Of a DNA stretch of 25,356 nucleotides, positions 1-8,299 are shown in pieces. This stretch comes from JAZNQL01 sp045531205 (GTDB taxonomy: Bacteria; Bacillota; Clostridia; UMGS1883; UMGS1540): NCBI GenBank assembly GCA_045531205.1, contig JAZSDN010000011.1, forward strand, positions 1 to 25,356. Direction: 5' to 3'. The position numbers and the translations under genes were made by a program. A model generated the notes under the pieces. That model was not told where the DNA came from and did not search any database. It was given only the letters and a program-made list of their open reading frames with translations. Positions within the stretch are counted from its first letter, which is position 1; each line of letters begins with the position of its first letter.

Positions 1-29
1 GGGCAACAATGTGATATAATTTTTACCAT
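1..29 (-). CDS. Start of an unidentified leftward gene (partial)
   Basis: Reading the minus strand, an ATG at 29-27 is preceded by AAAGGAG at 47-41 with an 11 nt gap, and a good sigma-A promoter lies further upstream at 116-88. The frame stays open to the window edge, giving MVKIISHCCP. Ten residues are too few to recognise a family. I infer a real gene because promoter, ribosome binding site and start are in order and correctly spaced. It would be transcribed away from the SLH gene at 164. Confidence 0.4.
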
Positions 30-87
30 GAGATCTTGTTCTCCTTTCTCTGATTTTCAGGGAGGTAATTGGTTTTGTGGTGAAACT

Positions 88-116
88 ATTATACCATAAG
101 GAGTTCAAGGTCTCAA
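88..116 (-). promoter_or_regulatory. Sigma-A promoter, leftward
   Basis: On the minus strand TTGAGA (116-111) is followed after exactly 17 nt by a perfect TATAAT (93-88). Transcription would start near 81 and leave a leader of about 50 nt before the start codon at 29. I see no equally good rightward promoter for the gene at 164, although 117-163 is AT-rich. Confidence 0.6.
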
Positions 117-163
117 TTTTCATTTAACTTAACAAAACGTACTAAAAACAAAGGAGAAAGAAA

Positions 164-2797
164 ATGAAAAAAGCATTATGTATTTTATTTACATTATGTC
201 TTTTAATCAGTTCTTTTGTTCCTGTAAGTGCCGACAGCAGAGATTTTTTAACAAGGCTGATAAATGACTGGCAAGGTGATTCTGACTATGTAAAAATAGT
301 TGAAAACTGGTTTTTAGAAAACCGTAATATGACAGAAGACCAGATGTGGGAATACCTTTCGGATACCGATTATATTATTCCCATTAAAGAAGTAACCTTT
401 GAAGATACAAAAGGACAACCCTGCGAAGATGCGGTTGCCCTTTTGGGAAAGCTTGGCATAGTAACAGGCAGAGAGGAAGGAAAATATTTCCCCGATGCAT
501 CACTTACCCGTGCCGAAATGGTTACAATTCTTTTAAGAGTTTTCGGTCAGGAAGAATATAACGGCACCTTTAAATTTGACGACGTAACGGATGCTCACTG
601 GGCATTTAAAAATATAATGATGGCTTACGGAATGGGTATAGTAAACGGAACAAGCGAAACCACCTTTTCCCCCGATCTTGCCTTAACTTACGAACAAGCA
701 GTTAAAATGCTTGTATCGGCATTTGGATATGATACTGATGCAGTTTCCCTTGGCGGGTGGCCAGAAGGCTACATAGCACAGGCAGAAAAAATGGGATTTT
801 TGGGTACAACAAAGCCCGAAAATACTGCAGGAGAAATAAACCGTGGCACAATGGCACAACTTCTTTATAACGCAATAGATACAAAAGAATTTGCCGTTGA
901 CCATGAAGACCCTTACAGAGAAAAAATATATTTCTTTAATTCAGAAGAAAGCGACTCAATCTCAAATAAAACATATATAAGAAATACTGATGGAACACCC
1001 ATGGCTGAAAGCGTTGCTCCCTGGGACACTCTTTCGGTTATAAAAAGCAAATTTGACGGCAAAATAATTTCTGCCGCACGCCAGCAGTATGTGGGCGGCG
1101 ACTGGGAATATGTAAGAGATTCATATAAATGGATTCAAAACGAAAAGGTAAGAGGTATGTACTATACTCTGCCTTCCTATACGATAAATCCCGAACAGCT
1201 TTACCAAAAAGCTTTTGATTATGGCATTAACACAGCTATATGCAACTTAAATCCAAGCGACAGCTATAAAGACTATGCTTCTTTTGATGAACAGCTTATT
1301 TTAACAGCAGAGCAGAAAAAGAAATATGGTGACGATACACATTTATTTATAAAAATAAATTTCGGTTCAGGTTTTAATAATAACACAGCATATGGTGCTT
1401 TTGTTTCGGGCAACGAAACGATTTATACAAGTACACCCTGCCCTCTTTCAGAGGAATACTGGGAAAGACAGTTAATTCAGCGTTTTGCTCTTTGTGCACT
1501 CCACCCTGCAGTTGATGGGGTAGTGCTTGACGTTGAAATGTACGGAGCCGACTCCTCAACCTATATGGGTCCCTGTTTCTGCGACCATTGCTACAATATG
1601 TTTTTAAAAGAACGCGGATATACCGAAAACAAAAAGCTTGAAAACGAAATTTCTACTGCAAGAAAAGAAACAGTATCGGCACAGGGAGTTATGGAAGAAT
1701 ATGTCTGGTGGCAGGAAAAAGCCATTATACGTATGCTCCAGAAATATGAACGTGCCCTTCACGAAATAAATCCCGACCTTATAATTGCAAATATGCCGGG
1801 TTATGATACATTAAACGGCATTACCCGAGGCTTTGGTACTCCAAAAATGCCAATGCTTATTTTAGACGAAGCAACCTATTCTGGAATATTTTTAACACCT
1901 GCACAGCATTATCAGGACTTTAAAGATTCAGGCTACCCCTCAAGGACTGTTTCGGGCTTATGGAGCGACCCTGTTCCTCCCAATGAATTTGATAAAAAGA
2001 TGGGAGAAGGTGCATATTTAACTGACGGTTACTGGGTATATGCTGGTCAGTATTTTCTTGAAAACGCAGAATATACCTTTTCCGGTGGAGATGAAAGAAC
2101 CCCTGAAGCTTATTTTGAAGCACTCAAAAGAGGAACAAAAATAATTGACGATTATCTTGAAAAAGGCATAGAGCCAAAGGTTGAAGAATACGAAATTTTA
2201 AAATATTCAGTAAAGCGTGTAAACGGAAAGCCTGCAGAATCTGACTGGAAAAACGCACCCTACACGCAGGATTATCATTTTTACCGCACTCCAAGACCCG
2301 AGCCAAAGCTTATAGGCACCCGTGCACAAATGCTTTGGGATGGAAAAAATCTTTACGCCAAGGTTCGTTGCGACGATAAGGAAATGGCAGATTTGCCTGA
2401 ACCTAAAAAAGGCGGTAGAGATGTATGGAGCTGGGAAGACGAAGACGTTGCAGAGCTTTTCTGGTCGTATGTTGATGAGGTAAACGGAATGCACATTGCA
2501 ATAAGCAGAGGAGGAAATATTTATGACTCGTTTGTATGTGCAATAGGAGTGCAGAAAACTGCCTTTGATTATGATATAGAATATGAATATTCCGAGGATG
2601 CAGATGGATGGACAATGCTTATGAAGATTCCTCTTTCTACCGACGGAATAAAATATCCCAAAGAGGGAGAAACAATAAAACTTCTGCTTGGCAGAGCAAG
2701 AACCAAAGAATCCGAAAAGGGCAACTGGTGCTGGGCAACGGTTGAAAGTTCGTACCTTTCGCATATAGGACTTTGGGGAGATGTTACTTTAGAATAG
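164..2797 (+). CDS. SLH-anchored glycoside-hydrolase-like protein with C-terminal CBM9-like domain
   Basis: An 877-residue exported protein. Residues 1-23 form a signal peptide ending VPVSA. Three SLH repeats follow (about 85-128, 138-188 and a weaker one at 199-238), with FPDASLTRAEM and FSPDLALTYEQA as the conserved ends. SLH domains bind pyruvylated secondary wall polymers, so the protein should sit on the cell surface. Residues about 320-670 look like a TIM-barrel hydrolase domain: DGVVLDVEMYG (451-461) and LILDEATY (565-572) are strand-end acidic motifs, and CFCDHC (471-476) is a compact cysteine cluster. Residues about 680-877 resemble the CBM9/DOMON-like fold, with MLWDGKNLYAKVRCDD and a terminal GLWGDVTL. 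The catalytic family is not assigned. The start has AAAGGAG 8-14 nt upstream. It is 16 nt from the lipoprotein gene and probably shares its transcript. Confidence 0.8.
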   Translation: MKKALCILFTLCLLISSFVPVSADSRDFLTRLINDWQGDSDYVKIVENWFLENRNMTEDQMWEYLSDTDYIIPIKEVTFEDTKGQPCEDAVALLGKLGIVTGREEGKYFPDASLTRAEMVTILLRVFGQEEYNGTFKFDDVTDAHWAFKNIMMAYGMGIVNGTSETTFSPDLALTYEQAVKMLVSAFGYDTDAVSLGGWPEGYIAQAEKMGFLGTTKPENTAGEINRGTMAQLLYNAIDTKEFAVDHEDPYREKIYFFNSEESDSISNKTYIRNTDGTPMAESVAPWDTLSVIKSKFDGKIISAARQQYVGGDWEYVRDSYKWIQNEKVRGMYYTLPSYTINPEQLYQKAFDYGINTAICNLNPSDSYKDYASFDEQLILTAEQKKKYGDDTHLFIKINFGSGFNNNTAYGAFVSGNETIYTSTPCPLSEEYWERQLIQRFALCALHPAVDGVVLDVEMYGADSSTYMGPCFCDHCYNMFLKERGYTENKKLENEISTARKETVSAQGVMEEYVWWQEKAIIRMLQKYERALHEINPDLIIANMPGYDTLNGITRGFGTPKMPMLILDEATYSGIFLTPAQHYQDFKDSGYPSRTVSGLWSDPVPPNEFDKKMGEGAYLTDGYWVYAGQYFLENAEYTFSGGDERTPEAYFEALKRGTKIIDDYLEKGIEPKVEEYEILKYSVKRVNGKPAESDWKNAPYTQDYHFYRTPRPEPKLIGTRAQMLWDGKNLYAKVRCDDKEMADLPEPKKGGRDVWSWEDEDVAELFWSYVDEVNGMHIAISRGGNIYDSFVCAIGVQKTAFDYDIEYEYSEDADGWTMLMKIPLSTDGIKYPKEGETIKLLLGRARTKESEKGNWCWATVESSYLSHIGLWGDVTLE

Positions 2798-2813
2798 TAA
2801 AGGAGAAATAAAA

Positions 2814-3554
2814 ATGAAAAAATTATTAGCATTACTCGTAGTCTTTGTTTTAATTTTCTCGCTTTGTGCGTGTTCAAAGCCACAGGAAAAAACAGAGACT
2901 GAACAGAACACAGTAACAGAAGCAGACCCGGGCAAAACCGCAGAAGGTGACGATATTCCCACCGATAAAAATATGCCCGACGAGGAAGTTCCCGAGAAAG
3001 CTGAAAAAGAGCCAGAAAAAGAAAAACTCCGCTCAACAAAGTATATCGAAATTATAAGAAGTAAAAAGTATACTTTAAAGGCAAGAGTTTTAGAAAACGG
3101 ACAAGCATCAACAATGACAACAAGCGTAAACGGAGCCGATAAGGCAATGGATGCAAACCTTGCCGACGGCACACGTGCCACCTTAATATCAAAGGGCGGA
3201 AAAAATTATATAGTTGACTACGAAAATCAGATAGTTATGGTAACAAAAGCAGATGTAGCAACAAGCGCAAGCGGACTTCCTGCCGAAAATCTTAATGACG
3301 AAGGGCTTACCTATTACTCAAAGGGCACAGGCACCTTTGCAGGAAAATCCCACGAGTATGAGCTTTATAAATCAAGCAATGGCGATGTAATTAAATTTTT
3401 CTATGACGGCAATAAGCTTATAGGAATGGAAACCCCTGCCGAAGACGGAAGCGATAACACACTTGAAATTCAGGAGCTTTCCGCAGGCTTTGACGCAAAA
3501 AGCTTTGAGCTTCCTGCAAACTATCCGCAATTTGACCTCTCACAGGCAGAATAA
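2814..3554 (+). CDS. Exported lipoprotein of unknown function
   Basis: A 246-residue protein with a lipoprotein signal: basic MKK, a hydrophobic stretch and a lipobox L17-C18-A19-C20, so Cys20 should be lipidated and the protein held on the outer face of the membrane. Residues about 22-75 are a disordered linker rich in Glu, Lys, Pro and Thr. Residues about 78-246 look like a beta-rich globular domain, with alternating strands such as NYIVDYENQIVMV and VIKFFYDGNKLIGMET, reminiscent of LolA-like or DUF4412-type lipoproteins. That resemblance is by eye and uncertain. AAAGGAG lies just upstream of the ATG. It follows the SLH protein closely and is followed by a strong terminator, so the two form a short unit. 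A role helping the surface enzyme is an inference from position only. Confidence 0.75.
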   Translation: MKKLLALLVVFVLIFSLCACSKPQEKTETEQNTVTEADPGKTAEGDDIPTDKNMPDEEVPEKAEKEPEKEKLRSTKYIEIIRSKKYTLKARVLENGQASTMTTSVNGADKAMDANLADGTRATLISKGGKNYIVDYENQIVMVTKADVATSASGLPAENLNDEGLTYYSKGTGTFAGKSHEYELYKSSNGDVIKFFYDGNKLIGMETPAEDGSDNTLEIQELSAGFDAKSFELPANYPQFDLSQAE

Positions 3555-3561
3555 AAATATA

Positions 3562-3590
3562 AGTGCAGAGGAAAACTCTGCACTCTTTTT
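3562..3590 (+). terminator. Intrinsic terminator after the lipoprotein gene
   Basis: AGTGCAGAG (3562-3570) pairs with CTCTGCACT (3576-3584) across a GAAAA loop and is followed by CTTTTT. It ends only one base before the AAGGAG (3591-3596) that serves the aminotransferase, leaving no room for a promoter between them. Confidence 0.9.
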
Positions 3591-3604
3591 AAGGAGATAA
3601 CAAA

Positions 3605-4795
3605 ATGATTTCAGAAAAAATGAAAGCAATGGTAAGCGGAAGCTCGCTTATCCGTGCAATGTTTGAAGAAGGCGCCAAAATGGCAAAAGAATTCGGGGCA
3701 GAAAACGTTTATGATTTCAGCCTTGGCAACCCTAACGTTCCCGCACCCGATGCGGTAGGCAAAAGTATAATAAATATACTCCAGAATGACGACAGTGTAG
3801 AAACTCACGGTTATATGAGCAACGCAGGCTACCCCGATGTACGCCAGAAAATTGCCGAAAACATAAATGAAAAAGAAGGCACAAATTTCAGCTTCAACAA
3901 TATTTTAATGACAGTAGGTGCCGCAGGCGGACTTAATGTAATATTAAAAACACTTTTAAACCCCGGGGATGAAGTAGTTGTTTTTGCTCCCTATTTTGGC
4001 GAATATAAAAACTACGTTTCAAATTACGACGGAGTTTTAAAGGTTTGCCCGCCCGATACAAAAACCTTTATGCCAAACCTTTTTGCACTTGAAGGTGTAA
4101 TAACACAAAAGACAAAAGCAGTTATTATAAATTCGCCCAATAACCCCACAGGCGTTATTTATCCCGAAAGTGTTATAAAAGAGCTTTCAGCCCTTTTGCT
4201 TAAAAAAGAAAAAGAACTTTCGACCTCAATATACTTAATTTCCGACGAGCCATATCGTGAGCTTGTATATGGAGAACAAAAGGTGCCCTACCTTACAAAA
4301 TATTATCATAACACTATAGTTGGATATTCTTACTCAAAAAGCTTATCCTTACCTGGCGAAAGAATAGGCTACCTTGTACTGCCCGATTCTCTGGATGACG
4401 CAGAGGATATTATGGCAGCAGCCTCCGTTGCAACAAGAATTTTAGGCTTTGTAAATGCCCCCTCTCTTATGCAAAAAGCTGTTGCAGAATGTCTTACAGA
4501 AAAAACAGACATAGCATATTACGACCGCAACCGCAAGCTTTTGTACGAAACACTTACATCCTACGGCTTTGAATGTGTAAACCCCGACGGTGCATTTTAT
4601 CTCTTTGTAAAATCGCCTATAGAAGACGAGCTTGCATTTGCAAACGCTGCAAAAAAATATAATCTGCTTTTAGTTGCAGGAAGAGCCTTTGCCTGCGAAG
4701 GCTATATAAGAATTGCATACTGCGTTTCTTACGAAACCATACAGCGTTCACTCCCCGCATTTAAAAAACTTGCAGAAGAATTTTCGCTTTCATAA
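3605..4795 (+). CDS. PLP-dependent aminotransferase, class I/II
   Basis: A 396-residue cytoplasmic enzyme of the aspartate aminotransferase fold (COG0436 type), which moves an amino group between an amino acid and a 2-oxo acid. Visible landmarks are GAAGG (105-109) for cofactor phosphate binding, SPNNPTG (177-183) including Asn180, SDEPY (213-217) with Asp214 and Tyr217, the PLP-binding lysine Lys245 in SYSKSLSLPGERIG, and the substrate-carboxylate arginine in GYIRIAYC near the C terminus. All expected catalytic residues are present and the length is normal for the family. The substrate cannot be told from sequence alone. AAGGAG at 3591-3596 precedes the ATG, but a terminator sits directly before it, so expression depends on read-through or on a promoter inside the lipoprotein gene. 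A terminator follows at 4802. Confidence 0.92.
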   Translation: MISEKMKAMVSGSSLIRAMFEEGAKMAKEFGAENVYDFSLGNPNVPAPDAVGKSIINILQNDDSVETHGYMSNAGYPDVRQKIAENINEKEGTNFSFNNILMTVGAAGGLNVILKTLLNPGDEVVVFAPYFGEYKNYVSNYDGVLKVCPPDTKTFMPNLFALEGVITQKTKAVIINSPNNPTGVIYPESVIKELSALLLKKEKELSTSIYLISDEPYRELVYGEQKVPYLTKYYHNTIVGYSYSKSLSLPGERIGYLVLPDSLDDAEDIMAAASVATRILGFVNAPSLMQKAVAECLTEKTDIAYYDRNRKLLYETLTSYGFECVNPDGAFYLFVKSPIEDELAFANAAKKYNLLLVAGRAFACEGYIRIAYCVSYETIQRSLPAFKKLAEEFSLS

Positions 4796-4801
4796 AAACT
4801 T

Positions 4802-4829
4802 CCCCTGACCTTGTAAGGTCAGGGGTTTT
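4802..4829 (+). terminator. Intrinsic terminator after the aminotransferase gene
   Basis: CCCCTGACC (4802-4810) and GGTCAGGGG (4817-4825) form a 9 bp GC-rich stem with a 6 nt loop, followed by TTTT. It is 6 nt past the stop codon and isolates the aminotransferase from the glmS promoter that begins 10 nt later. Confidence 0.88.
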
Positions 4830-4838
4830 GTATACGCC

Positions 4839-4867
4839 TTGACAAAATGATGGAAAATGTGTATAAT
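4839..4867 (+). promoter_or_regulatory. Consensus sigma-A promoter for the glmS unit
   Basis: TTGACA (4839-4844) and TATAAT (4862-4867) are both perfect and separated by 17 nt. Transcription should begin near 4874, about 50 nt before the ribozyme cleavage site. So strong a promoter fits control by RNA turnover rather than by initiation. Confidence 0.92.
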
Positions 4868-4920
4868 GAAGTGTAAAGGTTACACCATAAAATATTATGA
4901 AAGGAAAAAATCGGCCTAAA

Positions 4921-5069
4921 ATAAAGCGCCCGGACCTGCATTTGTGGTGTTGCAGGTTGACGAGGACAAGGGTTATCGAAAGATTCGGCGGATGCCCTTG
5001 CGGCAGGCATGTCGTAAGATATCGGCAAAAACACAAAGCAATTTGTGAACAAAAACCGTATATCCATGC
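4921..5069 (+). ncRNA. glmS ribozyme: glmS self-cleaving ribozyme/riboswitch
   Basis: The leader of glmS carries the core sequence of this ribozyme class: AAAGCGCCCGGAC at the cleavage site, GTTGACGAGG (4955-4964), TTATCGAA and TTCGGCGGATGC, then a 3' domain. Helices can be traced by eye: P1 as ACCTGCA (4934-4940) with TGCAGGT (4951-4957); P4 as GATATCGG (5018-5025) with CCGTATATC (5056-5064, one bulge); P4.1 as CACAAA with TTTGTG around GCAA; and GCATG (5007-5011) with CATGC (5065-5069). Self-cleavage is expected between A4925 and G4926. In this class glucosamine-6-phosphate is the cofactor, and cleavage exposes a 5'-OH end that RNase J degrades, so enzyme product lowers its own mRNA. Confidence 0.97.
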
Positions 5070-5106
5070 AATAAAAATAAATATTAAGCATAAGTTAAAT
5101 GGGGCT

Positions 5107-5140
5107 GCCATAATGCAGCGACCATTTGCTGCATTATGGC
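5107..5140 (+). promoter_or_regulatory. 13 bp perfect hairpin between ribozyme and glmS start
   Basis: GCCATAATGCAGC (5107-5119) is perfectly complementary to GCTGCATTATGGC (5128-5140) with an 8 nt loop. No T-tract follows, so it is not a normal intrinsic terminator. It lies 37 nt past the ribozyme and 11 nt before the AAAGGAG of glmS. It could affect mRNA stability or translation after cleavage. Confidence 0.7.
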
Positions 5141-5166
5141 CCACCATTAAAAAGGAGATAAATTAT

Positions 5167-6942
5167 ATGTGTGGAATTGTTGGTTACATAGGAAGCCGTA
5201 ATGCAACAGATATTTTAATAAAAGGACTTGAAAGCCTCGAGTACAGGGGCTATGATTCGGCAGGCATTGCGGTATGCGCCGATAAAAAGATAGAAATATA
5301 TAAAGAAAAAGGAAGAATAGAAAACTTAAAACAGGCTATAAAAAATAATTTCCCAAAGGGTAATGCAGGAATAGGGCATACAAGATGGGCTACACACGGG
5401 GAGCCGTCGCGTATAAATTCCCATCCTCACCAGAATCGTTTGGGGGATATTGCCGTAGTTCACAATGGAATAATTGAAAATCATGAAGAAATAAAAGCCT
5501 TTTTGCAAAAAGAGGGCTATACCTTTGTGTCGCAAACCGATACAGAGGTTATTCCGCATTTAATTGATTTTTATTATAAGGACGATTTACTTTTTGCAGT
5601 AAAAAAGGCAGTATCGCATCTTCGCGGGAGCTATGCTCTCGGTGTTATGAGCGAGCGTGAAACAGGCAAAATTATAGCAGTAAGAAAAGACAGCCCGTTA
5701 ATTGTAGGGATAGGCAACGGCGAAAATTTTATTGCCTCGGATATCCCTGCCATATTATGTGAAACAAGAGATATTTATTTTTTGGATGACAATGAATTTG
5801 TTGTTCTTTCGCGTGATGGCGTTTCAATTACCGATGAAGACGGCAAACCCGTAAAAAAAGCAGTTTATAAAGTAGACTTTTCGGCAGAAACGGCACAAAA
5901 AGGCGGCTATGAGCATTTTATGCTAAAAGAAATTTACGAGCAACCCACCGCCATAGCAAACACTCTTTCAGAAAACTTTGAAAATATGGAGTTTTTTGAA
6001 AATGCAGAGCGAATATTTATAGTAGCGTGCGGAACTGCATATCACGCAGGACTTATTGGCAAAAGGTGTATGGAGGAGCTTTGCGGTATGCCTTGCGAGG
6101 TAGACCTTGCAAGCGAGTTTAGGTACAGAAAGCCTCTTATAACCGAAAAAACTCCCTTAATAGTTGTAAGTCAGTCGGGAGAAACGGCAGACACTTTGGC
6201 TGCCCTTCGTCTTGCAAAACAAAAAAACGCAAAAGTTTTAGCAATAACAAATGTTGTGGGAAGTACTATATCAAGAGAAGCAGACTTTGTTTTTTACACC
6301 CACGCAGGACCCGAAATAGCAGTTGCTTCAACAAAAGCCTTTACATCACAGCTTACGGCATTTTATATGCTTGCCCAAAAGCTTGCCGAAAGTAGAAACA
6401 CAACAGATAAAGAAATAATAGATAACTTTAAAAAAGAGCTTAAGCTTTTGCCCGATATAGCAAAAGAGGTTTTAAATCTTGACGGGCAAATGCAAAGTCT
6501 TGCAAAAAGAATAAAAAACCATACCGATTTATTTTATCTTGGCAGAGGGCTTGACTATGCAGTTGCACAGGAAGCGTCGCTAAAGCTTAAAGAAATAGCC
6601 TACATTCATTCCGAGGGCTATGCCGCAGGCGAATTAAAGCACGGTCCCATAGCTTTAGTAGAGGACGGAACAGCGGTTATAGCTATAAGCACCGACCCCG
6701 ACATAAGCGAAAAAACGGCATCAAACTTAAAAGAGGTTATAGCAAGAGGTGCATTTACGGTAAGCGTTGGAGAAAATCTTGGCCAAACCGATATCAGCAT
6801 ACAAATTCCAAAGGTAAATAAATTACTTTCGCCAATTGCTGCAATAATACCCTTGCAGCTTCTGGCATATCACACCTCTGTTAAAAGAGGATACGATGTA
6901 GATAAACCGAGAAACCTGGCAAAATCGGTTACAGTAGAATAA
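5167..6942 (+). CDS. glmS: Glutamine--fructose-6-phosphate aminotransferase (isomerizing)
   Basis: A 591-residue cytoplasmic enzyme that makes glucosamine-6-phosphate from fructose-6-phosphate and glutamine, the first committed step to UDP-GlcNAc. The start at 5167 is fixed by AAAGGAG at 5151-5157 and by Cys2 (MCGIVGYIG), which must become the N-terminal nucleophile after Met removal; the frame is open upstream but runs through the ribozyme. The glutaminase domain covers about 2-220, with YRGYDSAG, HTRWATHG (71-78) and HNG (99-101). Two SIS domains follow (about 275-400 and 445-580) with VACGTAYHAG, SQSGETADT and EGYAAGELKHGP. The C-terminal tail DKPRNLAKSVTVE matches the family. Length is slightly below the usual 600-610. 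It heads the glmS-glmM-acetyltransferase unit, with 10 nt to glmM. Confidence 0.97.
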   Translation: MCGIVGYIGSRNATDILIKGLESLEYRGYDSAGIAVCADKKIEIYKEKGRIENLKQAIKNNFPKGNAGIGHTRWATHGEPSRINSHPHQNRLGDIAVVHNGIIENHEEIKAFLQKEGYTFVSQTDTEVIPHLIDFYYKDDLLFAVKKAVSHLRGSYALGVMSERETGKIIAVRKDSPLIVGIGNGENFIASDIPAILCETRDIYFLDDNEFVVLSRDGVSITDEDGKPVKKAVYKVDFSAETAQKGGYEHFMLKEIYEQPTAIANTLSENFENMEFFENAERIFIVACGTAYHAGLIGKRCMEELCGMPCEVDLASEFRYRKPLITEKTPLIVVSQSGETADTLAALRLAKQKNAKVLAITNVVGSTISREADFVFYTHAGPEIAVASTKAFTSQLTAFYMLAQKLAESRNTTDKEIIDNFKKELKLLPDIAKEVLNLDGQMQSLAKRIKNHTDLFYLGRGLDYAVAQEASLKLKEIAYIHSEGYAAGELKHGPIALVEDGTAVIAISTDPDISEKTASNLKEVIARGAFTVSVGENLGQTDISIQIPKVNKLLSPIAAIIPLQLLAYHTSVKRGYDVDKPRNLAKSVTVE

Positions 6943-6952
6943 GGAGGATATT

Positions 6953-8299
6953 ATGAGATTATTTGGAACAGATGGAGTACGCGGAGTAGCAAACGAAGAG
7001 CTGACAGGCGAGCTTGCCTTTTCTATAGGAAAGGCAGCGGCATACGTTCTTTCAAAAGAAACAGAAAAAACACCCCTTATAATAATAGGCAAAGACACAA
7101 GAAATTCCGGCTATATGCTTGAATACGCCCTTGCAGCAGGGATATGCTCTATGGGTGCAAATGTACTTTTGCTTGGGGTAATTCCAACACCTGCGGTTGC
7201 ATATCTTACAAGAAAATATAAGGCAGATGCAGGGGTTGTAATTTCTGCATCCCATAACTCTGCTGAATATAACGGAATAAAAATATTCAATGGCGAAGGA
7301 TATAAGCTTTCTGACGAAATGGAAGAAGAAATCGAAGACCTTGTTTTGGGCGAGGTTCCTATGCCGCAGGCTCCAAGAGGCGACAGGCTTGGCAAAATGA
7401 AGAGAGAAGAAAACGCCTTAAAGGACTATGCAGACTATGTAAAAAGCATAGCCGAGTGTAATCTTGAAGGTATGAAAATTGCCATAGACTGTGCAAACGG
7501 TGCCTCCTATAAAGTAGCACCCAAGGTAATATTTGATTTGGGAGCAGAGGTTTACACAGTGCATAATTATCCTAACGGCAGAAACATAAACGCAGACTGC
7601 GGTTCTACCCATACCAAAAAATTCTGTAAATTTGTAAAAAATATAAAAGCCGATATAGGTCTTACCTTCGACGGAGACGCAGACCGTCTTTTGGTTGTTG
7701 ACGAGCTTGGGAATTTAGTTGACGGTGACAAAATTCTTCTTATCTGTGCAGAATACTTTAAGTCGCAAGGCACACTTAAAAAGGACACCCTTGTTACAAC
7801 AGTTATGACAAATATAGGTCTTGTAAATGCCGCAAAAGAACGTGGAATAAATATGGTTCAAACACAGGTTGGCGACAGAAACGTACTTGCCGAAATGTTA
7901 AAGAACGGATACTCTTTAGGCGGGGAAGAATCGGGACACATGATATTTATCGAGCACGCCACCACAGGTGACGGACTTGTTTCGGCAATAAACCTTTTAA
8001 ACATTCTGCAAAAAAGCGGCAAAAAACTTTCCGAGCTTGCAAGCGGCTTTGTTCCCGCACCGCAGATAGTTTGTAAGGCAAAGGTTTCAAACCAAAAGAA
8101 ACATACATTCTCTGACGATGCCGAAATAATGGCACAGATAAAAGCTTTGGAAGAAGAATTTGCCGACGAGGGAAGACTGCTAGTGCGTGCCTCCGGCACA
8201 GAACCCTGCGTTCGTGTATTGCTTGAAGGAAACGACCAGTCAGTAATAGAACAAAAGGCAAAAGCTTTGGCTGAATTTATAGAAAAGAGGCTTGCGTAA
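6953..8299 (+). CDS. glmM: Phosphoglucosamine mutase
   Basis: A 448-residue cytoplasmic enzyme that converts glucosamine-6-phosphate to glucosamine-1-phosphate through a phosphoserine. The N terminus MRLFGTDGVRGVAN is diagnostic. The active serine is Ser100 in VISASHN (96-102). The metal-binding loop TFDGDADR lies near residue 240, the sugar-binding GGEESGH near 325, and the phosphate-binding RASGTEP near the C terminus. Length is normal. AAGGAGG sits 6-12 nt before the ATG. The stop codon overlaps the next start as TAATG (8297-8301), which points to translational coupling with the acetyltransferase, the enzyme of the next step in the same pathway. Confidence 0.97.
   Translation: MRLFGTDGVRGVANEELTGELAFSIGKAAAYVLSKETEKTPLIIIGKDTRNSGYMLEYALAAGICSMGANVLLLGVIPTPAVAYLTRKYKADAGVVISASHNSAEYNGIKIFNGEGYKLSDEMEEEIEDLVLGEVPMPQAPRGDRLGKMKREENALKDYADYVKSIAECNLEGMKIAIDCANGASYKVAPKVIFDLGAEVYTVHNYPNGRNINADCGSTHTKKFCKFVKNIKADIGLTFDGDADRLLVVDELGNLVDGDKILLICAEYFKSQGTLKKDTLVTTVMTNIGLVNAAKERGINMVQTQVGDRNVLAEMLKNGYSLGGEESGHMIFIEHATTGDGLVSAINLLNILQKSGKKLSELASGFVPAPQIVCKAKVSNQKKHTFSDDAEIMAQIKALEEEFADEGRLLVRASGTEPCVRVLLEGNDQSVIEQKAKALAEFIEKRLA

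Noticed and set aside
2207..2764. 185-codon minus-strand open frame
   Set aside because: It lies opposite the CBM9-like end of the SLH protein and shows no family features.
5107..5140. Intrinsic terminator upstream of glmS
   Set aside because: The stem is perfect but is followed by CCACCATTA rather than a T-tract.
4897..5166. In-frame 90-codon N-terminal extension of glmS
   Set aside because: It runs through the glmS ribozyme and would remove Cys2 from the N terminus, which the glutaminase needs as nucleophile.
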